Shown: positions 1 through 12,566, numbered from the stretch's first letter. The stretch: 64,000 nucleotides of DNA from Letharia columbiana (GCF_014066305.1 NW_023501049.1:1-64000), one strand, 5' to 3'. The notes: generated by a model not told the origin, from the letters alone. Made by a program: numbers and translations.

Positions 1-3000
1 TATATCGTATTCTTCTTTTTAATCGTCTACTCTAATAAATTCTTATTATTAATTTTTATTAAGGGCTTAATATTACTTAATAAGTCTAATACTTCTTATA
101 AAGTTCGTCGCTATAGAGGCGTAGCGTAATTTTATTAGCATATTCTTATAAGTAATAACCTCCTCTTTTATCTTTCTTCTTTCTTCGACTTATTATATTC
201 CTCGCTTCTTATTAAATAATCTATATTTATAAAGAATATATCGAGTTATCTACTTCGCTCTATACTTATATTCTTTATTCTCTATATCCGATATTTATCG
301 ATTATAAAGAAAGATCTTAAGATTTATTTTCTCGATCTTTATTTACGTTATTAGCGACGTTTTAGCGCGCTTAACTCTCGAATATAGAAGTTATATTTAT
401 TTCGACGATATTAATTAAATTCTTCTAAGAATATCGCCTCGCTTCTTATTAGTCTATTTAATAGTTTATTATTTTATCGCGTAATCTCTAATAGCTATCT
501 TAATTATCGATATTATTCTTATCTATATAATTAATAATTAAGACTATTTCGTTAATATTTATCTTTACTCTTTTATTATAAACTACTCGCTCTCGCTAGT
601 TAATAGTCTTCTTCGCCTTTCTATTCGTCTATTTATTATCATTAATATCGATATACATCGAAATCTAATATAATTCTATTACTATCTCGAGATATCTTAA
701 CGAATTAATAATCTATACTATCTATATTATATAGATCTATTTTAAATACTTATTCGAATCTTCGATAGTCTAAATTAATATTTAATTATTTATATTTACT
801 ATAACTCTACTAAGTTATAATTTTATTTAGTATATAACTATTATAGTTAGAGCTTAAAGAATATTATATAGCTTTATCGAGTATATTATATATTAGTCGC
901 TTAAGTCTAAATAGATATTAAAAGTAAAATTAATATCTAACGATATAGCTAAAGCTCTTATCTTTTTATTAATTCTATTATCGTCTATATATATTATTAT
1001 ATAACTCTTATTAATCAATCTTTTAGCTAGTTCTTTAACGACTTTCTTAATCTTATAAATTATTATTTTAAAAGACTCTTAATTAAGGGCGGCGCTAAAA
1101 GAGCGTAGTTTCTTAATCTTATTAATATCGTTATATCGTTCTTTAAATCTATTAATATATCGCTTTAATAGACTTAGTTTCCTATTCTTCTTAGATTTTC
1201 TTTTAAACTTTTATCGCTCGAATTATAACTTAATAATCTCGCTATATATTAAACTAATAGCGATTTATAAGATAGCTTTCGAGGTAATCTTATCTAGCTA
1301 TTATTTAACTAATAAAAAATATACTTTTATATTAAGTACTAAAATAAATATAATCTTAAATACTTTAATTATCTTTCTCTTTATCTAAGATTAAATTCTT
1401 TATAATAATAAGAGATAAGTTTTATTATAGTCGATAGTATCTTTAGACTAATATTATATTAAGTAATAATATATTATTTATAAAATAATTACTATCTAAT
1501 AGAGCTATCTTATACTCTTATAATTATTATTCTATATCGATTCGATAATTCTTATTAATATATCGATACTTTTAATAGCTTTAGATCAAATCTTCTTATT
1601 ATAATAGCTTTATAGAAGTTTAAAGTTAATTTCGACTTCTAGATAGCGAATAAAGCGTCTTATCTTAATATATTATCTCTTATTAAGTTATAGAGAATAA
1701 TCTAAGCTAAATCTCTATTTTCTACTAAGATATAGTAGTTAATATTTATTAGAATTAAACTTTAATTTATATTATAACATCTACTTTATATAAACTTCGT
1801 TATAGATTTTATAAAGAGCGTTATAGTTTTTCTTAATAAAGTCTTCTACTATTAGAAGACTTATATCGTTTATAAAGTCGATAGCTATTATTTCTAAGTC
1901 GACGCGATTATTATATTTATCGATAAGATCTAAATTATAGAAGAGATAAAGTATAGGCGATAGCGATAATTCTTAAGAAATTTCGGTTATTATAGAAGTC
2001 TTTAGTATAGAGTATTCGCTTATTTTTAATACTATTATTCTATTAAATAAGAATAATTCTATTTAATTAACTACTCTAATATCGATTTTTCGCTTTCGAA
2101 GATTATAAAGTAATCGAGAATAAGAGACTTTATTATATATATCTAAAACGTCTAGTAGTAATATTATAATTACTTTATTAGAGTTTTAGATCTAATATAT
2201 TCTTTCTAGAAGATAGTAAATATTATATTTATATAACTATAATCTACGGCCTCTTATATATATAATCGATAGAAGTTTATATATCTTTATAAGATATGCT
2301 ATTCTTCTAGTAAGAATAAACTTTATTATCTTTTCTATAGTATTAAGTAGAGCTATTAGTTAGTATTCTTTAGAAATTAAATAATCCTTACCCGACTTCG
2401 AAAGAATAATTATTATTAATATTCTAAAGTGCTTTAGATAGTAGTCGTTCGTTATATATATATTAAATATTCTATATAGATAAGAGAGTAATAACTTTAG
2501 AATCTTCTTAAGAATTAGATTAGAGATCGCGTTTCCTCTTAAGACTCTCTTTAACGATACTTACGTTATAGCCTTTCTTATCTTATTTATAATAATTATA
2601 TCTATTAGATAGACTTATAAATACGTTATATCGACGTTAATATTATTTAACTTCGTCTATATTAATAATAGAAAGAACGTTCTTATAAGAAGATCTACCT
2701 TTAAGCCTAATTTATTATATTCTTATTTATCTTTATTAAATAGCGAAGGGAGATATATCTATATTATAAGTTATTTTCTAACTTACTTAATCTTTTTCTA
2801 TATTATTTATAACGACTTATATATCTCTATTATAAACTCTCTAAACGCCTTTCTAGTAATTCTCTTAATTAGATTATTTTTAAAGTTCTTAGCGACTTTA
2901 TACTTATCTTATACTTTCTTTAAGAGCGTTATTCTTTAGCTTCTTTTTAGCAATTTATAATATCTTTATACTTTCTTATATTCTAATATAAATCTTAATT

Positions 3001-4628
3001 TAGATTATAATAATAATTTAATAATCGAGGTAGACTCCTCTATAGTCGCTTAAATAGAGTTAATAATAATCGCTATTTAATAATCGATATTATTATTAAT
3101 AAGATTTTTATTATTCCTCGAGAAATTAATTAAATACTCTTTCGATATTATAGCTCTAGCGAATATCTCTCTTAAAACCTCGATATCTAATTTATTAAAG
3201 TTTCGGCGTATTATTAATACTAACTCTATTACGGCTAGCTTAAGCTTTATAAAAATTAAAAGATAATTAAATTCGCTTTCGAAATTATTTTCGATATTAT
3301 AATTAATAATATTTATTATTAATACTAAAGTAGCGAATAGTAGATCTATTATTATTTAATAGTTTTCTTTATATATTATTATTTCTACTAGTAATACTTA
3401 TTTTATAGCGAATTCTTTCGCTATAAGTATTAATTCTTCTACTCTCTTATCGATATAAGTATTTAATTTCTCTTATATTATATAATAAAGATTAAAGTCG
3501 CTTAGTATAATCTATTCGTTATTCTTAAACTTTATAAGCGTCTTATATAGTTCGTTAAATTTATCTATTTATTAATTATCGAGATTATAGATATTATATA
3601 TATATATAATTCTATTATTTTCGAACTTAATATTAAGAGTATAGAGGTTTAATAAATAATATAATAAATATTATTACTTTAATAATATTCTCTTATTAAT
3701 ATAGAAGTATATTTATATATTATTATAATAGAGATAGATTAAGTTAAATCTATTCTTTAGAAAATAATATAATATATTTATATTAATATTTCTCTAGAGC
3801 TTCTAAATTACTACTATATCGATATTATAAATCTTTTTATTATCGAAGAATTCTATTATAATTATTCTAAATTTTCTTATATTATATTATAGTATTAATA
3901 GCTAACTAAGATATACTATTATTTCTTAATATTATTATTAATATTACTTACTCACTCCGCCTAGTCTATAGAATTCATATTTTCTTTCTAAGTATTCTTC
4001 TTTTCTTAATTATCGATAAATCGAATATATCTCTTTTTATTTCTTATTAACGAGGATCGTAATTCTCTTATTATTACTCTTTTAACTTAGAGACTATCTA
4101 GCGTCCTCGAGATTATTAATTTCCCTTATCGCTATATTATTCTTATATTATTTAACTTCATTTACTACTTTAAAGAGCGATCTATTTCTAGATAAGACTC
4201 TTATTAATAATATAAAAGTATATCTTCTTTTTACTCGACTAAAGATTCGATATAGTAGTTCTTTCGAGATTTAACGCTCTAATTTCTTCTCTATTAACTA
4301 TTCTATCTCTATCTACTAGCTCTATCGCGCGTAAATATTAATCTTAAAAAAATTCCTTATTTTATCTATAATTAAATATATTCTAAAAGTAATTATTTAA
4401 TTAATCGCTTATTTAATAGCTAGTCGATATCTTCTTCATTATTATAAATCGTAAAGAAATCTATTATCTCGCTATTCTTATTCTCGCTATCTCTCTCTTC
4501 TTTATTATATATATTTTATTTTAAGCCTTATATAGTCCCTCGTAAACCGAATATTTATAAGTATTAATCGTATATTCTTTATAATAATACTTTTTCTAAG
4601 TATTTCCCATATATTAAGTAATTCTTTT
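1..4628 (-). mobile_element. RIP-degraded non-LTR (LINE, Tad-like) retrotransposon, 3' end outside window
   Basis: The block is extremely AT-rich, with almost no CpA or TpG but abundant TpA and retained CpG, the pattern left by repeat-induced point mutation in ascomycetes. No long ORF survives, but the minus strand still reads as a LINE polyprotein in the right order. An endonuclease box (ILSDFNLYY, from a GDFNLHH-type motif) lies at 3482-3511. A reverse transcriptase box (LSPILYLFYN) lies around 1921-1985. The catalytic box (IDFINDISLL, from a FVDD-type motif) is at 1844-1888. An RNase H box (IYIDDNRIN, from YTDGSGIN) is near 958-1000. Substitutions at key residues (Gly to Ser, Asp to Asn, His to Tyr) are the G-to-A or C-to-T changes RIP makes. 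The element runs off the left edge. The right boundary is placed where composition returns to normal and CTP synthase coding begins. Confidence 0.85.
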
Positions 4629-4630
4629 AG

Positions 4631-5786
4631 AAACTCATTGACGTCCTCCGGCTGAAGCAGAGCGGTATATCATCATCGCTGGTAACGAGAGGGGTCCAAA
4701 CCTGGAACGCATGGAAAGAACTCACTATATCCCGAGATCATTTCTTCAAAGAAGTTCGGATCGTTCTGGTCGGGAAGTATACTGATCATCCGGATGCTTA
4801 CCACTCGGTTTTCAAATCTCTCGAGCATGCTGCCATGGCCTGCTCAAGAAAGCTAGTCCGGATAGATGTCCACAGCGGACATCTCGAAGCCGCCGCTGAA
4901 ACCGAATCACCCGTGGCATATCACAAAGCGTGGCATCAAGTGTACACCGCGGATGGTGTGTTGGTGCCTGGCGGCTTTGGTGTACGCGCCTGTGAGGGAA
5001 TGATTTCCGCAATCAAAACCTGCCGTGAGAAGAACACCCCTTTCCTCGGCATATGTCTTGGTCTACAGCTTGCCGCGATCGAGTTTGCAAGAAACAAGTG
5101 TGACTTGCCCCAAGCGGACAGCACCGAATTTAACAGGGACGCGGCCGTTCCTCTAATCATCGAAATGCCTGAGATAGACAAGACTACCATGGGCGCTACC
5201 ATGCGTTTGTATGTCTCTCCAAGCAGATGTTACAAGAGAAAGATGCTGACCCTTCAATAGAGGAAACCGTGCGACTCACTTTTTACCAGGCTCTGAATGG
5301 TCAAAGATCTATAATCTCTATCGGAACGATCCTGGCTCCTCGATGCCTACTGCAAACGGTACTTCCCCGTCTGATGCCTCGAACGGCCACGTCACATCTT
5401 CAGCCACCAAAGACATTCCAAACAACAATCCTACCGCGAACGGCACTGCGGTACAAGAGCCTTCCACAACATCAGATCCCAGTCCTCTAATCATCAATGA
5501 ACGTCACCGTCACCGCTGGGAAGTCAACCCTGCTTACGTTGAAAAGTTGGAGAGCGCTGGCATGAACTTTATCGGACGCGATGACAGTGGCAAACGGATG
5601 GAGATTCTCGAACTCAAAGACCATCCATTTTTCGTTGGAGTTCAATTCCACCCAGAGTATTTGTCAAGAGTCTTGAGGCCCAGTAAGCCGTTCCTCGGAT
5701 TTGTGGCTGCGAGCGCAGGTGTCTTGCCTGAGATCATGAACGGCAAAGGGAGAAGGGCTAGCTCGATGGGAGATGGGGAGCCGTGA
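4631..5786 (+). CDS. CTP synthase, C-terminal glutaminase part only (5' truncated), one intron
   Basis: CTP synthase makes CTP from UTP using ammonia released from glutamine. Only the end of the synthetase-amidotransferase linker and the class I glutamine amidotransferase domain are present. Exons are 4631-5208 and 5261-5786. The 52-nt intron has donor GTATGT, branch GCTGAC and acceptor AATAG, and splicing joins MRL to GNRATHF in frame. Visible signatures are [21 protein letters not shown], the nucleophile loop GICLG, and HPEYLSR with the catalytic His and Glu. A low-complexity Ser/Thr/Asn-rich insert of about 50 residues separates PGSEWSK from ERHRHR. The N-terminal synthetase domain of about 300 residues is absent: reading frame is lost at 4628, where the RIP-mutated retrotransposon starts. 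The TTTTAG just before 4631 could be an intron acceptor, so the 5' part might lie beyond the element. More likely this is a truncated, diverged second copy of an essential gene. Confidence 0.8.
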
Positions 5787-6690
5787 CTGGTAGATACTCT
5801 GAAGCGCGTAAAGATATAGAGTCACGTTACGTGATTGTATATAGATGACGGAGTTTGGTTTGAAGCATGCCGTGCTGCATGGTTTCGAGTGGATGCGTGC
5901 TCAACTGAGCATCATGAGGGCAGTGATAGGCGCCCAATTGGACATTTTAGGAGAGCTATATTCCCATAGAGGTTTGGAAGTCTTTCCAGACTAATGCCGG
6001 CAACGGCTAACAGAAGCATACAAGGCAATTTAGAACAAGGCGTGGATATCCGCGGTGAACGAGTGTTCAGCCGACATTGTTTGCTGATTGGTCGCCCTTG
6101 ATCTGCAAGTCCCAGGATGATTCCTCAGTGACTCTTTAGCGGTACACACTGTTACTGTCGCCTAAGCATCCACTTCACATGGAGCTTCAGTAAGCAAAGG
6201 AAAGGCGACTGTGCCCGTTTATGAGGACAAGTTGCAAATGTGTCAGCCTTGGTCACACTCTACCTAGCAAGTCCATCTCCACTGTCGAGCTGGCTCGTGC
6301 TTGCTACTTCGGCTGTTTGCGACCATGAAAGCCTGGTCAATCGAGGGGCCGAGGTGCAGGTGCTCTCGCCTCGTCGTCCAATCACACAGAAAGGGACTAA
6401 CGCAACAATCTTTGCCCCGTTTCTGCGGGGCTGTCTACGACTGTCGAGACGGAGACCCTGCTTCGGCGAGGCTGCTGAGTTCAGCCGTTCTCAGTTTCGT
6501 GCATAGGTATACATCTTCGTTGTTCAAGGCTTGACCTCCTGCTTGCCTGAACTAACCCTCAACTTACCAGTCAGCGAAACAAGTCCCATACGAGGTACGA
6601 CCAATTACCTCTAGCGTTTCGATCCTCTGCTCGCCGGGAGAGGAACACTGCTCACAACTCCAGCACCCATTTAAAGGCATCATTGGTCGA
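5787..6690 (+). other. Intergenic, nothing recognised
   Basis: This stretch has normal base composition. Only short ORFs without family resemblance or splice-linked extensions are present. No tRNA-like box pattern was found. Confidence 0.5.
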
Positions 6691-6696
6691 TACAGC

Positions 6697-7030
6697 ATGT
6701 TGCATATCACTTCCCTCATCTTACCAGCTTATACCATCTCCTCTGTAGCTGGCCTGCGAAATGCTACCGATGCGGATCCGGTCCATGACTGGGTGAATGC
6801 CCCACACGGCCGAGGAACCAACGACATGCTTTGGAGCTGCCTATCCACCATTCTCTTCTGTGTTTGGACAGCCCTTCATCTGCCTGTACCTAGGGAGCGT
6901 TCCACTTCGATGACGACAACTATCCCGCAAAATGGTCCCTGCTGCGATCTGTATTGTGTTTTTCGAGTTCCTGATTATCCCAGCGACCATGCAGTTAGCA
7001 GATGATCTCCAAACAGTGAGAGACAAATGA
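6697..7030 (+). pseudogene. Fragment of a fungal membrane-protein family, frameshifted
   Basis: The frame from 6697 encodes a hydrophobic start followed by DWVNAPHGRGTNDMLWSC and WTALHLPVP. This resembles a large uncharacterised fungal membrane-protein family with a W-x(4)-P-x(2)-RGT-x-D motif and a WTxxHLNxP motif. The match is from memory and not a search. Further coding-like sequence (RKMVPAAICIVFFEFL, a hydrophobic segment) continues in another frame from about 6930 to the TGA at 7028-7030. A frameshift near 6915-6935 is therefore implied, and no plausible intron joins the two parts. The family is usually several hundred residues long, so this is at most an N-terminal relic. Confidence 0.4.
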
Positions 7031-7664
7031 CTTGGCAGGGGCTGATGAGACCAACCTAAGATGTGCGTTTATGTTCTATATGGTTGATCTGTCCTAAGCC
7101 ACCAATGGCGGAATATCAACAACTCTGTCAAGAAGACATGAATAACATCACGGGTAGTCTCAGACTCGCTTGGTATCCGATAAAAAAAACCTTGAGATAT
7201 AAGATCGATCCCCTAGACGAAGATACTAACAAGGCAACAACCTCCGTACCGCTAGACCAAGATTGGGTTTGAAAAACATATCGCCGCTAGCACTTTAGAC
7301 TTCATTCTGTACCGCTGCCTAACTTCGATCGATTCCTTGTGGGGCATTTCAGGAAAAAACGGAGGACAATGTCAGCTAGACGACGTTGTTCACTTCATGA
7401 AACAGTGAATGTGCGAAAACCTTTCTTGTGAGGATCCTCGCCGATAACAGCACCAACTGCAGTTCTATTTACTCCAGTCGCTTATGCACATATCCATTCC
7501 TTGGGGACATTCCTTCGCGTATCGCATTGTCGGCTCTATGTCGTCTCATCAGCCGCGTAAGCACCCGCATGCAAGGAATTCGCCGTCCCATGCAACTCTT
7601 CTAATGCGTTAATAAAAGTGCGTCCTCACTAAAAAGCATCTTCAACAAATCTTCCGACCTAGAG
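7031..7664 (+). other. Intergenic, nothing recognised
   Basis: Only short ORFs below 70 codons occur, without domain features. The segment just before 7665 would hold the promoter and leader of the secreted-protein gene. No clear TATA element was seen. Confidence 0.4.
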
Positions 7665-8717
7665 ATGAGATGCTCGAATGCTGCCGTGGGGCAAACATGT
7701 TTCTTGCTCGCTTGTCTATTTACGGCAGTGAACACGCTCGCCCTCACTTCCCCACGTCCGACTCTATCGAACGCTTTTGCAAGTTCCCGGCTCGTGAACA
7801 CAACGACTCTCGACGCAACCATAGACCCCCGCTTCGGCTTCATGGCAAAGTATGGAGAAACCAATCTCCCCCTCACGCCCTGCTTCATGAACGTAGTGGA
7901 GCTGCTAGCCCAATACGCCGAGCTTGATTGGTTGAGCAAAGTCAGACAGCGCCACGGAGTTGTACTGCCTGCATACCCACAGGTAGAAATAGCCGTACTG
8001 CCGGCTGCTCCGGCAAATTCTGTCGAGGTCCGTCTCGTCGTTTGGGGCATTTGGGTCGGCATCCGCGATATCGTCACTAGGAACAGTTTCCACGAAGCTG
8101 AATTTGACGTCCTTTGGGATCGCGAGGTGGTGGCTTATATTTATTTCACGAAGCCGATGGACCTTCAAGTCACCGGCAGCAATGGGACTCTAGGCACTGA
8201 TGAGCCCTTGACGCTGTTGCCTAGTCCCAACGAAACCACAGGCGGCATCCTCGTTAACGCTAACAGCACAGAGAGTTCTTCTGATGCCTTGAACGAAGGG
8301 CGCTTCAACTGGAGGCCTTTGTTTCCACCGGACGCCAAAACCCTTACTGTCGTTGAAGTCTTCCTCACGGTCATGGCCGGTCTGAAAAACGCAGCCCCGC
8401 ACCCAGCCTCTGAAAAAGTCCCCGGACCATACGCGTCAGCCGCGATTGATGTATATGCAAATTTGCAATTCTATCTTCACAAAAGGAGAATCCCACGCAC
8501 TAAGCCGCCCTTCTTTCAGTACATTCACGTCATCAAGTCTTTGAGAATGGTTCCTGGGTACATGTTGGAGAAGAAGAGGTTCTCAGAAATATTTTACGCG
8601 ATGGAGGTTAGCGGCATACCGGTGGGGGAAGGGTATTTGAAGAAGGGTCATTACGCTCCTCCACGCTTTGTCTTGGGGGATATGCTTGGGCCGAAGGACA
8701 ATGTGTCAATTTCGTGA
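7665..8717 (+). CDS. Secreted hypothetical protein, 350 aa, single exon
   Basis: A single uninterrupted ORF of 350 codons. Residues 8-28 form a hydrophobic stretch (FLLACLFTAVNTLAL) after a short N-terminus, as expected of a signal peptide. Several N-x-S/T sequons follow (NTTT, NGTL, NETT, NSTE), in keeping with passage through the secretory pathway. The body has no membrane segment and ends in a basic-aromatic C-terminal third (KKRFSEIFYAMEVSGIPVGEGYLKKGHY). The motif DPRFGFMAKYGETNLPLTPCFMNVVELLAQ resembles lineage-restricted secreted proteins of dothideomycetes, as recalled, but no function can be given. The start at 7665 is preferred because it places the hydrophobic core correctly. It stands alone between relics and has no obvious operon-like partner. 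Confidence 0.65.
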   Translation: MRCSNAAVGQTCFLLACLFTAVNTLALTSPRPTLSNAFASSRLVNTTTLDATIDPRFGFMAKYGETNLPLTPCFMNVVELLAQYAELDWLSKVRQRHGVVLPAYPQVEIAVLPAAPANSVEVRLVVWGIWVGIRDIVTRNSFHEAEFDVLWDREVVAYIYFTKPMDLQVTGSNGTLGTDEPLTLLPSPNETTGGILVNANSTESSSDALNEGRFNWRPLFPPDAKTLTVVEVFLTVMAGLKNAAPHPASEKVPGPYASAAIDVYANLQFYLHKRRIPRTKPPFFQYIHVIKSLRMVPGYMLEKKRFSEIFYAMEVSGIPVGEGYLKKGHYAPPRFVLGDMLGPKDNVSIS

Positions 8718-10359
8718 ATGTCTTCCGTATCTCGGAATGGTCATTAGTATTTCAATCTGCTTGATACCAAAGATTGCAATGACCGGCTGTCCACTAATTG
8801 AAGGTCCTAGGATTCAAGTGCTCGTTGCTCTAGCTGAGCCCGTTCATTCAGTGACTGAGCTGCCAAGGGCAGCTTTCCATACTCGTCCTTAGGTCGCCTT
8901 CCTTTGTGTGGGTCTCCTTGGGCCTCTCCTTTCCTGGCGCTGCTTGTTGTCGTCTAGAATGATTTTGACCGTTCCATACGTATTTCCACCCATCTTCTCC
9001 TCCTTAGAACGTCAAAGCATCATCCTCAATGAAGCATGTAAGTTTCCACACCTTGTAGATGGAACGGGCGATCCGGTAGAGGCTAGACGATGATCCATAT
9101 GCATCATCTGGCTCATCAAATAAGCTACCTCAACCCTGTAGCTTAGAGATGGATCACTACACTTCTTGCACCACCTACTCTCCTTCTATACCGGTGGGAA
9201 GGAGAGTGAAAGTCTTGACTGGCGACATTGAACCGAACTCAATATCTCGCTCGGCTAAATTCGCCCTTCGTTGTCAGCTTTGGAGCTAAGCCGAAAACAG
9301 ACTCTTATCGATATGGATGCTTGGCAGAGCAATGCTCGTAAAGACAAACAATGGAGCCTCGTCTTTGCATAGGTCTATTAATGAGGAACAGTTGATGAAT
9401 AACACCGCACAACGATAAGCCGGGTGGGGCAAAGTTGGCCTGTTATCCGGGGGGCCCGTTCCGAATAAGTGGGAGTGTGGTCGAGGCAAGCCATTTTCGC
9501 TACCCACACCTATATCCCATTCACTCAACATATATCAAAGGTAATGTTGTCACTGTTCAACAGAACATGGTATCAAAGAAAGCAAAGCGTCGTCTCTCTC
9601 TTCAACTCTCGAGTACTCCTCTTATTATTATCGCTAAATGTTGTTCGGTGTTGGATATCCATCAAGCTACTATCCTCCCAAGCGTAAGGTAGTCCTGATC
9701 TCCAAGAGTTCCTACGGCTGGCAAATTGTTATCATCCGTCAACTCCATCACGGTCGTCCACAGCTCACTCTGTAAAATGCCCCGGGAGCCGTGGCTAGAG
9801 TACATCTGCTAGATGAATGCTAAAGGCTGGGCTCTTGCCGGAGATGTAGAGCATGCGGTATCATAACTCACTGCCATTTGTCGATCTCTGTGGCATTGTT
9901 CTGAGCCTTTTGCGCTGCTGTTGCTTTGGTAGATTCGTGGGCAGCTGTGCCTAGACCCGATTATTCGGATGGAGAACCCGAATATAGATCTCTGCTGGAA
10001 GGGTACCAAGCTAGGCACGCTCCAGCATGAGCTTCTGGCTATGGGGGTGGGGGCGGTGGGGTACTTGCCTACCATCTCATGGTTACATACTTCTTGCATT
10101 GATTTCAGTCAGAGCTTTTGTAGCTGTCTCAGGCACATTGTCAGGTCTGTGCTTTGGGCGGCGGCGTCAGAAAAGGCACTACTCTATGTCTTCTCTCTTT
10201 GGGTATGGAAACAATAATCATGACCCTGGTGCAAGGCTGACGAATCTTGCGTTCAGACGGCGGTGGGGTTCGTGGAGTCGCGTCCCTCTTGATCTTAAAA
10301 AGAGTTACGTGGGTCCTCGAAGAGCGACTAGATCCTGGAGTCAAGCGGCCACTGCTACC
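8718..10359 (+). other. Gene-poor 1.6 kb, nothing recognised
   Basis: ORFs up to 115 codons occur on both strands, but none shows a domain, a splice-linked continuation or protein-like composition. The segment is not RIP-mutated. It may hold the promoter and lost N-terminal coding of the patatin-like relic that follows. Confidence 0.4.
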
Positions 10360-12566
10360 CTGTCAATGTTTTGAGATGATTGCTGGCACTTCAAATGGCG
10401 GATAAGTCTTGCGCTCCTCTTCACCCCGGAGTCCAAACGAGTCGTCGGGAAAGCCGTCAGTCAGACCAGGTGCTGAGACTTTTTCCAAAGGCTTATTGCA
10501 ATTATGCTTGGCGTCCTAAAATGGATGTCGACACGTGCATAGGCAACTACTTGGAGATAGCCCCTAGAATTTTCCCCAAGGTAGGTTTTCTAATCAGGCA
10601 GTAAAGCGGGAAGCCTTTCCCATGGGGTTCGAGGAGCTGAACGATTTGACAAGGGGGGCCCTCTTGTATGGACACCTTCAGCAGCAGGTAGTCGTCGCGA
10701 CCAACAAGACAAAGCCGCCGTTGAGACTCGATGGAGTCAGCGGTGACGAGGACTTTCATGCTATTGTTGAGGATCGGCATGCCACACTTGAGGATCCTGC
10801 AACTCCACTCTCTGACAAAGAGTATTACCTGATGCAGACGATGGTGTGAAATGAGAGACTATCAGGGCCAGGCAACAATGAGCCCTTGCAAGCAATATCA
10901 GATTTGGCTCGATTCTACAAGAAATTGGGATTATACTTCAAGGCCGGAACGTCATACGAGCGTTTGTGGCATTGTTATCGTTCAAAATACGGCCAGACTC
11001 GAGGACTCAGGCGCCGGCAGATGCCGTGGACTGTTACAAGAAGTCTGAGCGACTTACTGAGCAAATAGAACTCAACTTCCTTGAAGACGACCTGTCGTGG
11101 GCCGCATGGTACGGTGCCGAGGAAGTAGTGGGAACTCTGGTCCGGGTAGGTGCCAAGATCGACAGAACGGATGCAGCGGGCTATACGGCCCTACACAGGG
11201 CGGCCAGGAAAAACAATGGCGAAATAGTCCGTCACCTGTTGAAGGCGAATGCAACCACGGAGATCGGTAGCCTTGCTGGCTCTACAGCGTTGCATGGGGT
11301 ATTCCTCTGGAAAAATAGCACATTATCTAGGGAACACCAGCTGCAAACCTCCCGAGTTGTGCGCATGCTGATGGAAGGGGAAGCCAATGTTGACGCTACA
11401 GCCGACGACGGACAATCGGTACTCTGGACGGCGGCTCAGACAGGATCAACAACACATGTGCAAATCGGGCTTGACAATGGGGTACGTGGTGAAATATCGA
11501 ACGACGGCTGCCGCACTGCCTTGTGTATAGCTTCGCGCTACGGCTACGAGGATGTCGTCAAGCTCTTGCAAGAAAGGCTAATTTTTTCGGCGATTTCGAA
11601 CGCTTGTGCAAGGTATTCCCAACCCGGCGTGTTATGATACATTTCTTGTTTGCGTTCTTTATTGACATCGATACGCATGAAGATCCGAAGACCTGTGCCG
11701 AGCGAGATTTGGCTCTACAAGCTGTTATATGTGCCGATCTCGACACAGGGAATGAGCTACTGCTAGGACCGTTGTGTGAGCGTGGGATAGACATCCATCA
11801 ATCGACGTATGCCATATCTTCTCATGCGACATTACAACACAATGCTGCCTACATGAGACATTTGAGGTGCTTGAGTTTCTGATCGCATCGGAGGCGGATG
11901 CCAATAGACTCGACGATTTCGGAAACAGCCCGCTTTCACTTGCTGCCGGCTCTGGGTATGAGGACGTCGTTGCGGTATTGCTTCCGATCATCAAAGACAT
12001 CAACACTGAAAAAGTTGAAGGATATACTGCTTTGCTTGTCGCAGTCTCTGGTCGTTATGATCGGATAGTCGATGTGCTTCTGGACGCTGGACCGCATATT
12101 GCCCCTCAAGAGCCAGGCCTGCATTCCCATCTTATTCCTGAAAGTGAAAGGATCTCTGGGTATGCATTGAACGCCATTTTGATCCTTTGTCTGGACGAAG
12201 GGCCAATAAGACCTTCCAGTCATAAGAAGTCCGCAATCTGGGCCTGATGCAGCTAGTGCATCCGCAGAACCCCATTCTGATCCACAACTTACCGGGGCTT
12301 CCCTTCAGGCGGTATCTGACAGTGTTTCATCGGGTCGCCACAGTATCATAACCTATAAAGACGCTAAGGAGATACAAGGCGAGGAGAACTTGGGACGATT
12401 GAAAGCATGGGTCCTTGCTCGGGCTACGTCTGCGGCCCAGAACAGAGAAGAGGTTACGAGATTAAAGGATCTGGTGAATGAGCGCGTCTCGAAATGGGCC
12501 GATGAAATAGCAGAGATTCCCTTGAAAAGGATAGAGAAATTAATGCAGGGCTTGGAATGGACTTAG
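10360..12566 (+). pseudogene. Decayed patatin-TPR-ankyrin (NLR-like) gene
   Basis: The parts appear in the order of a fungal patatin-type NOD-like protein. CFEMIAGTSNGG at about 10367-10403 carries the patatin nucleophile elbow GxSxGG. LIAIMLGVLK followed by MDVDTCIGNYLEIAPRIFP at about 10490-10576 is typical of the patatin core. A helical region with ISDLARFYKKLG and SYERLWHCYRSKYG at about 10890-10995 resembles tetratricopeptide repeats. Ankyrin repeats such as AGYTALHRAARKNNGEIVRHLL and FGNSPLSLAAGSGYEDVVAVLL span about 11080-12120, with a helical tail ending at the TAG of 12564-12566. The reading frame is broken by a missing base in the patatin part (near 10520), an in-frame TGA at 10847-10849, a frameshift near 11010 and a one-base loss near 11866. 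The last frame change could be a real intron (GTATGC donor near 12161, CTAG acceptor near 12253). No nucleotide-binding domain is visible, so an internal deletion is likely. Confidence 0.65.
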
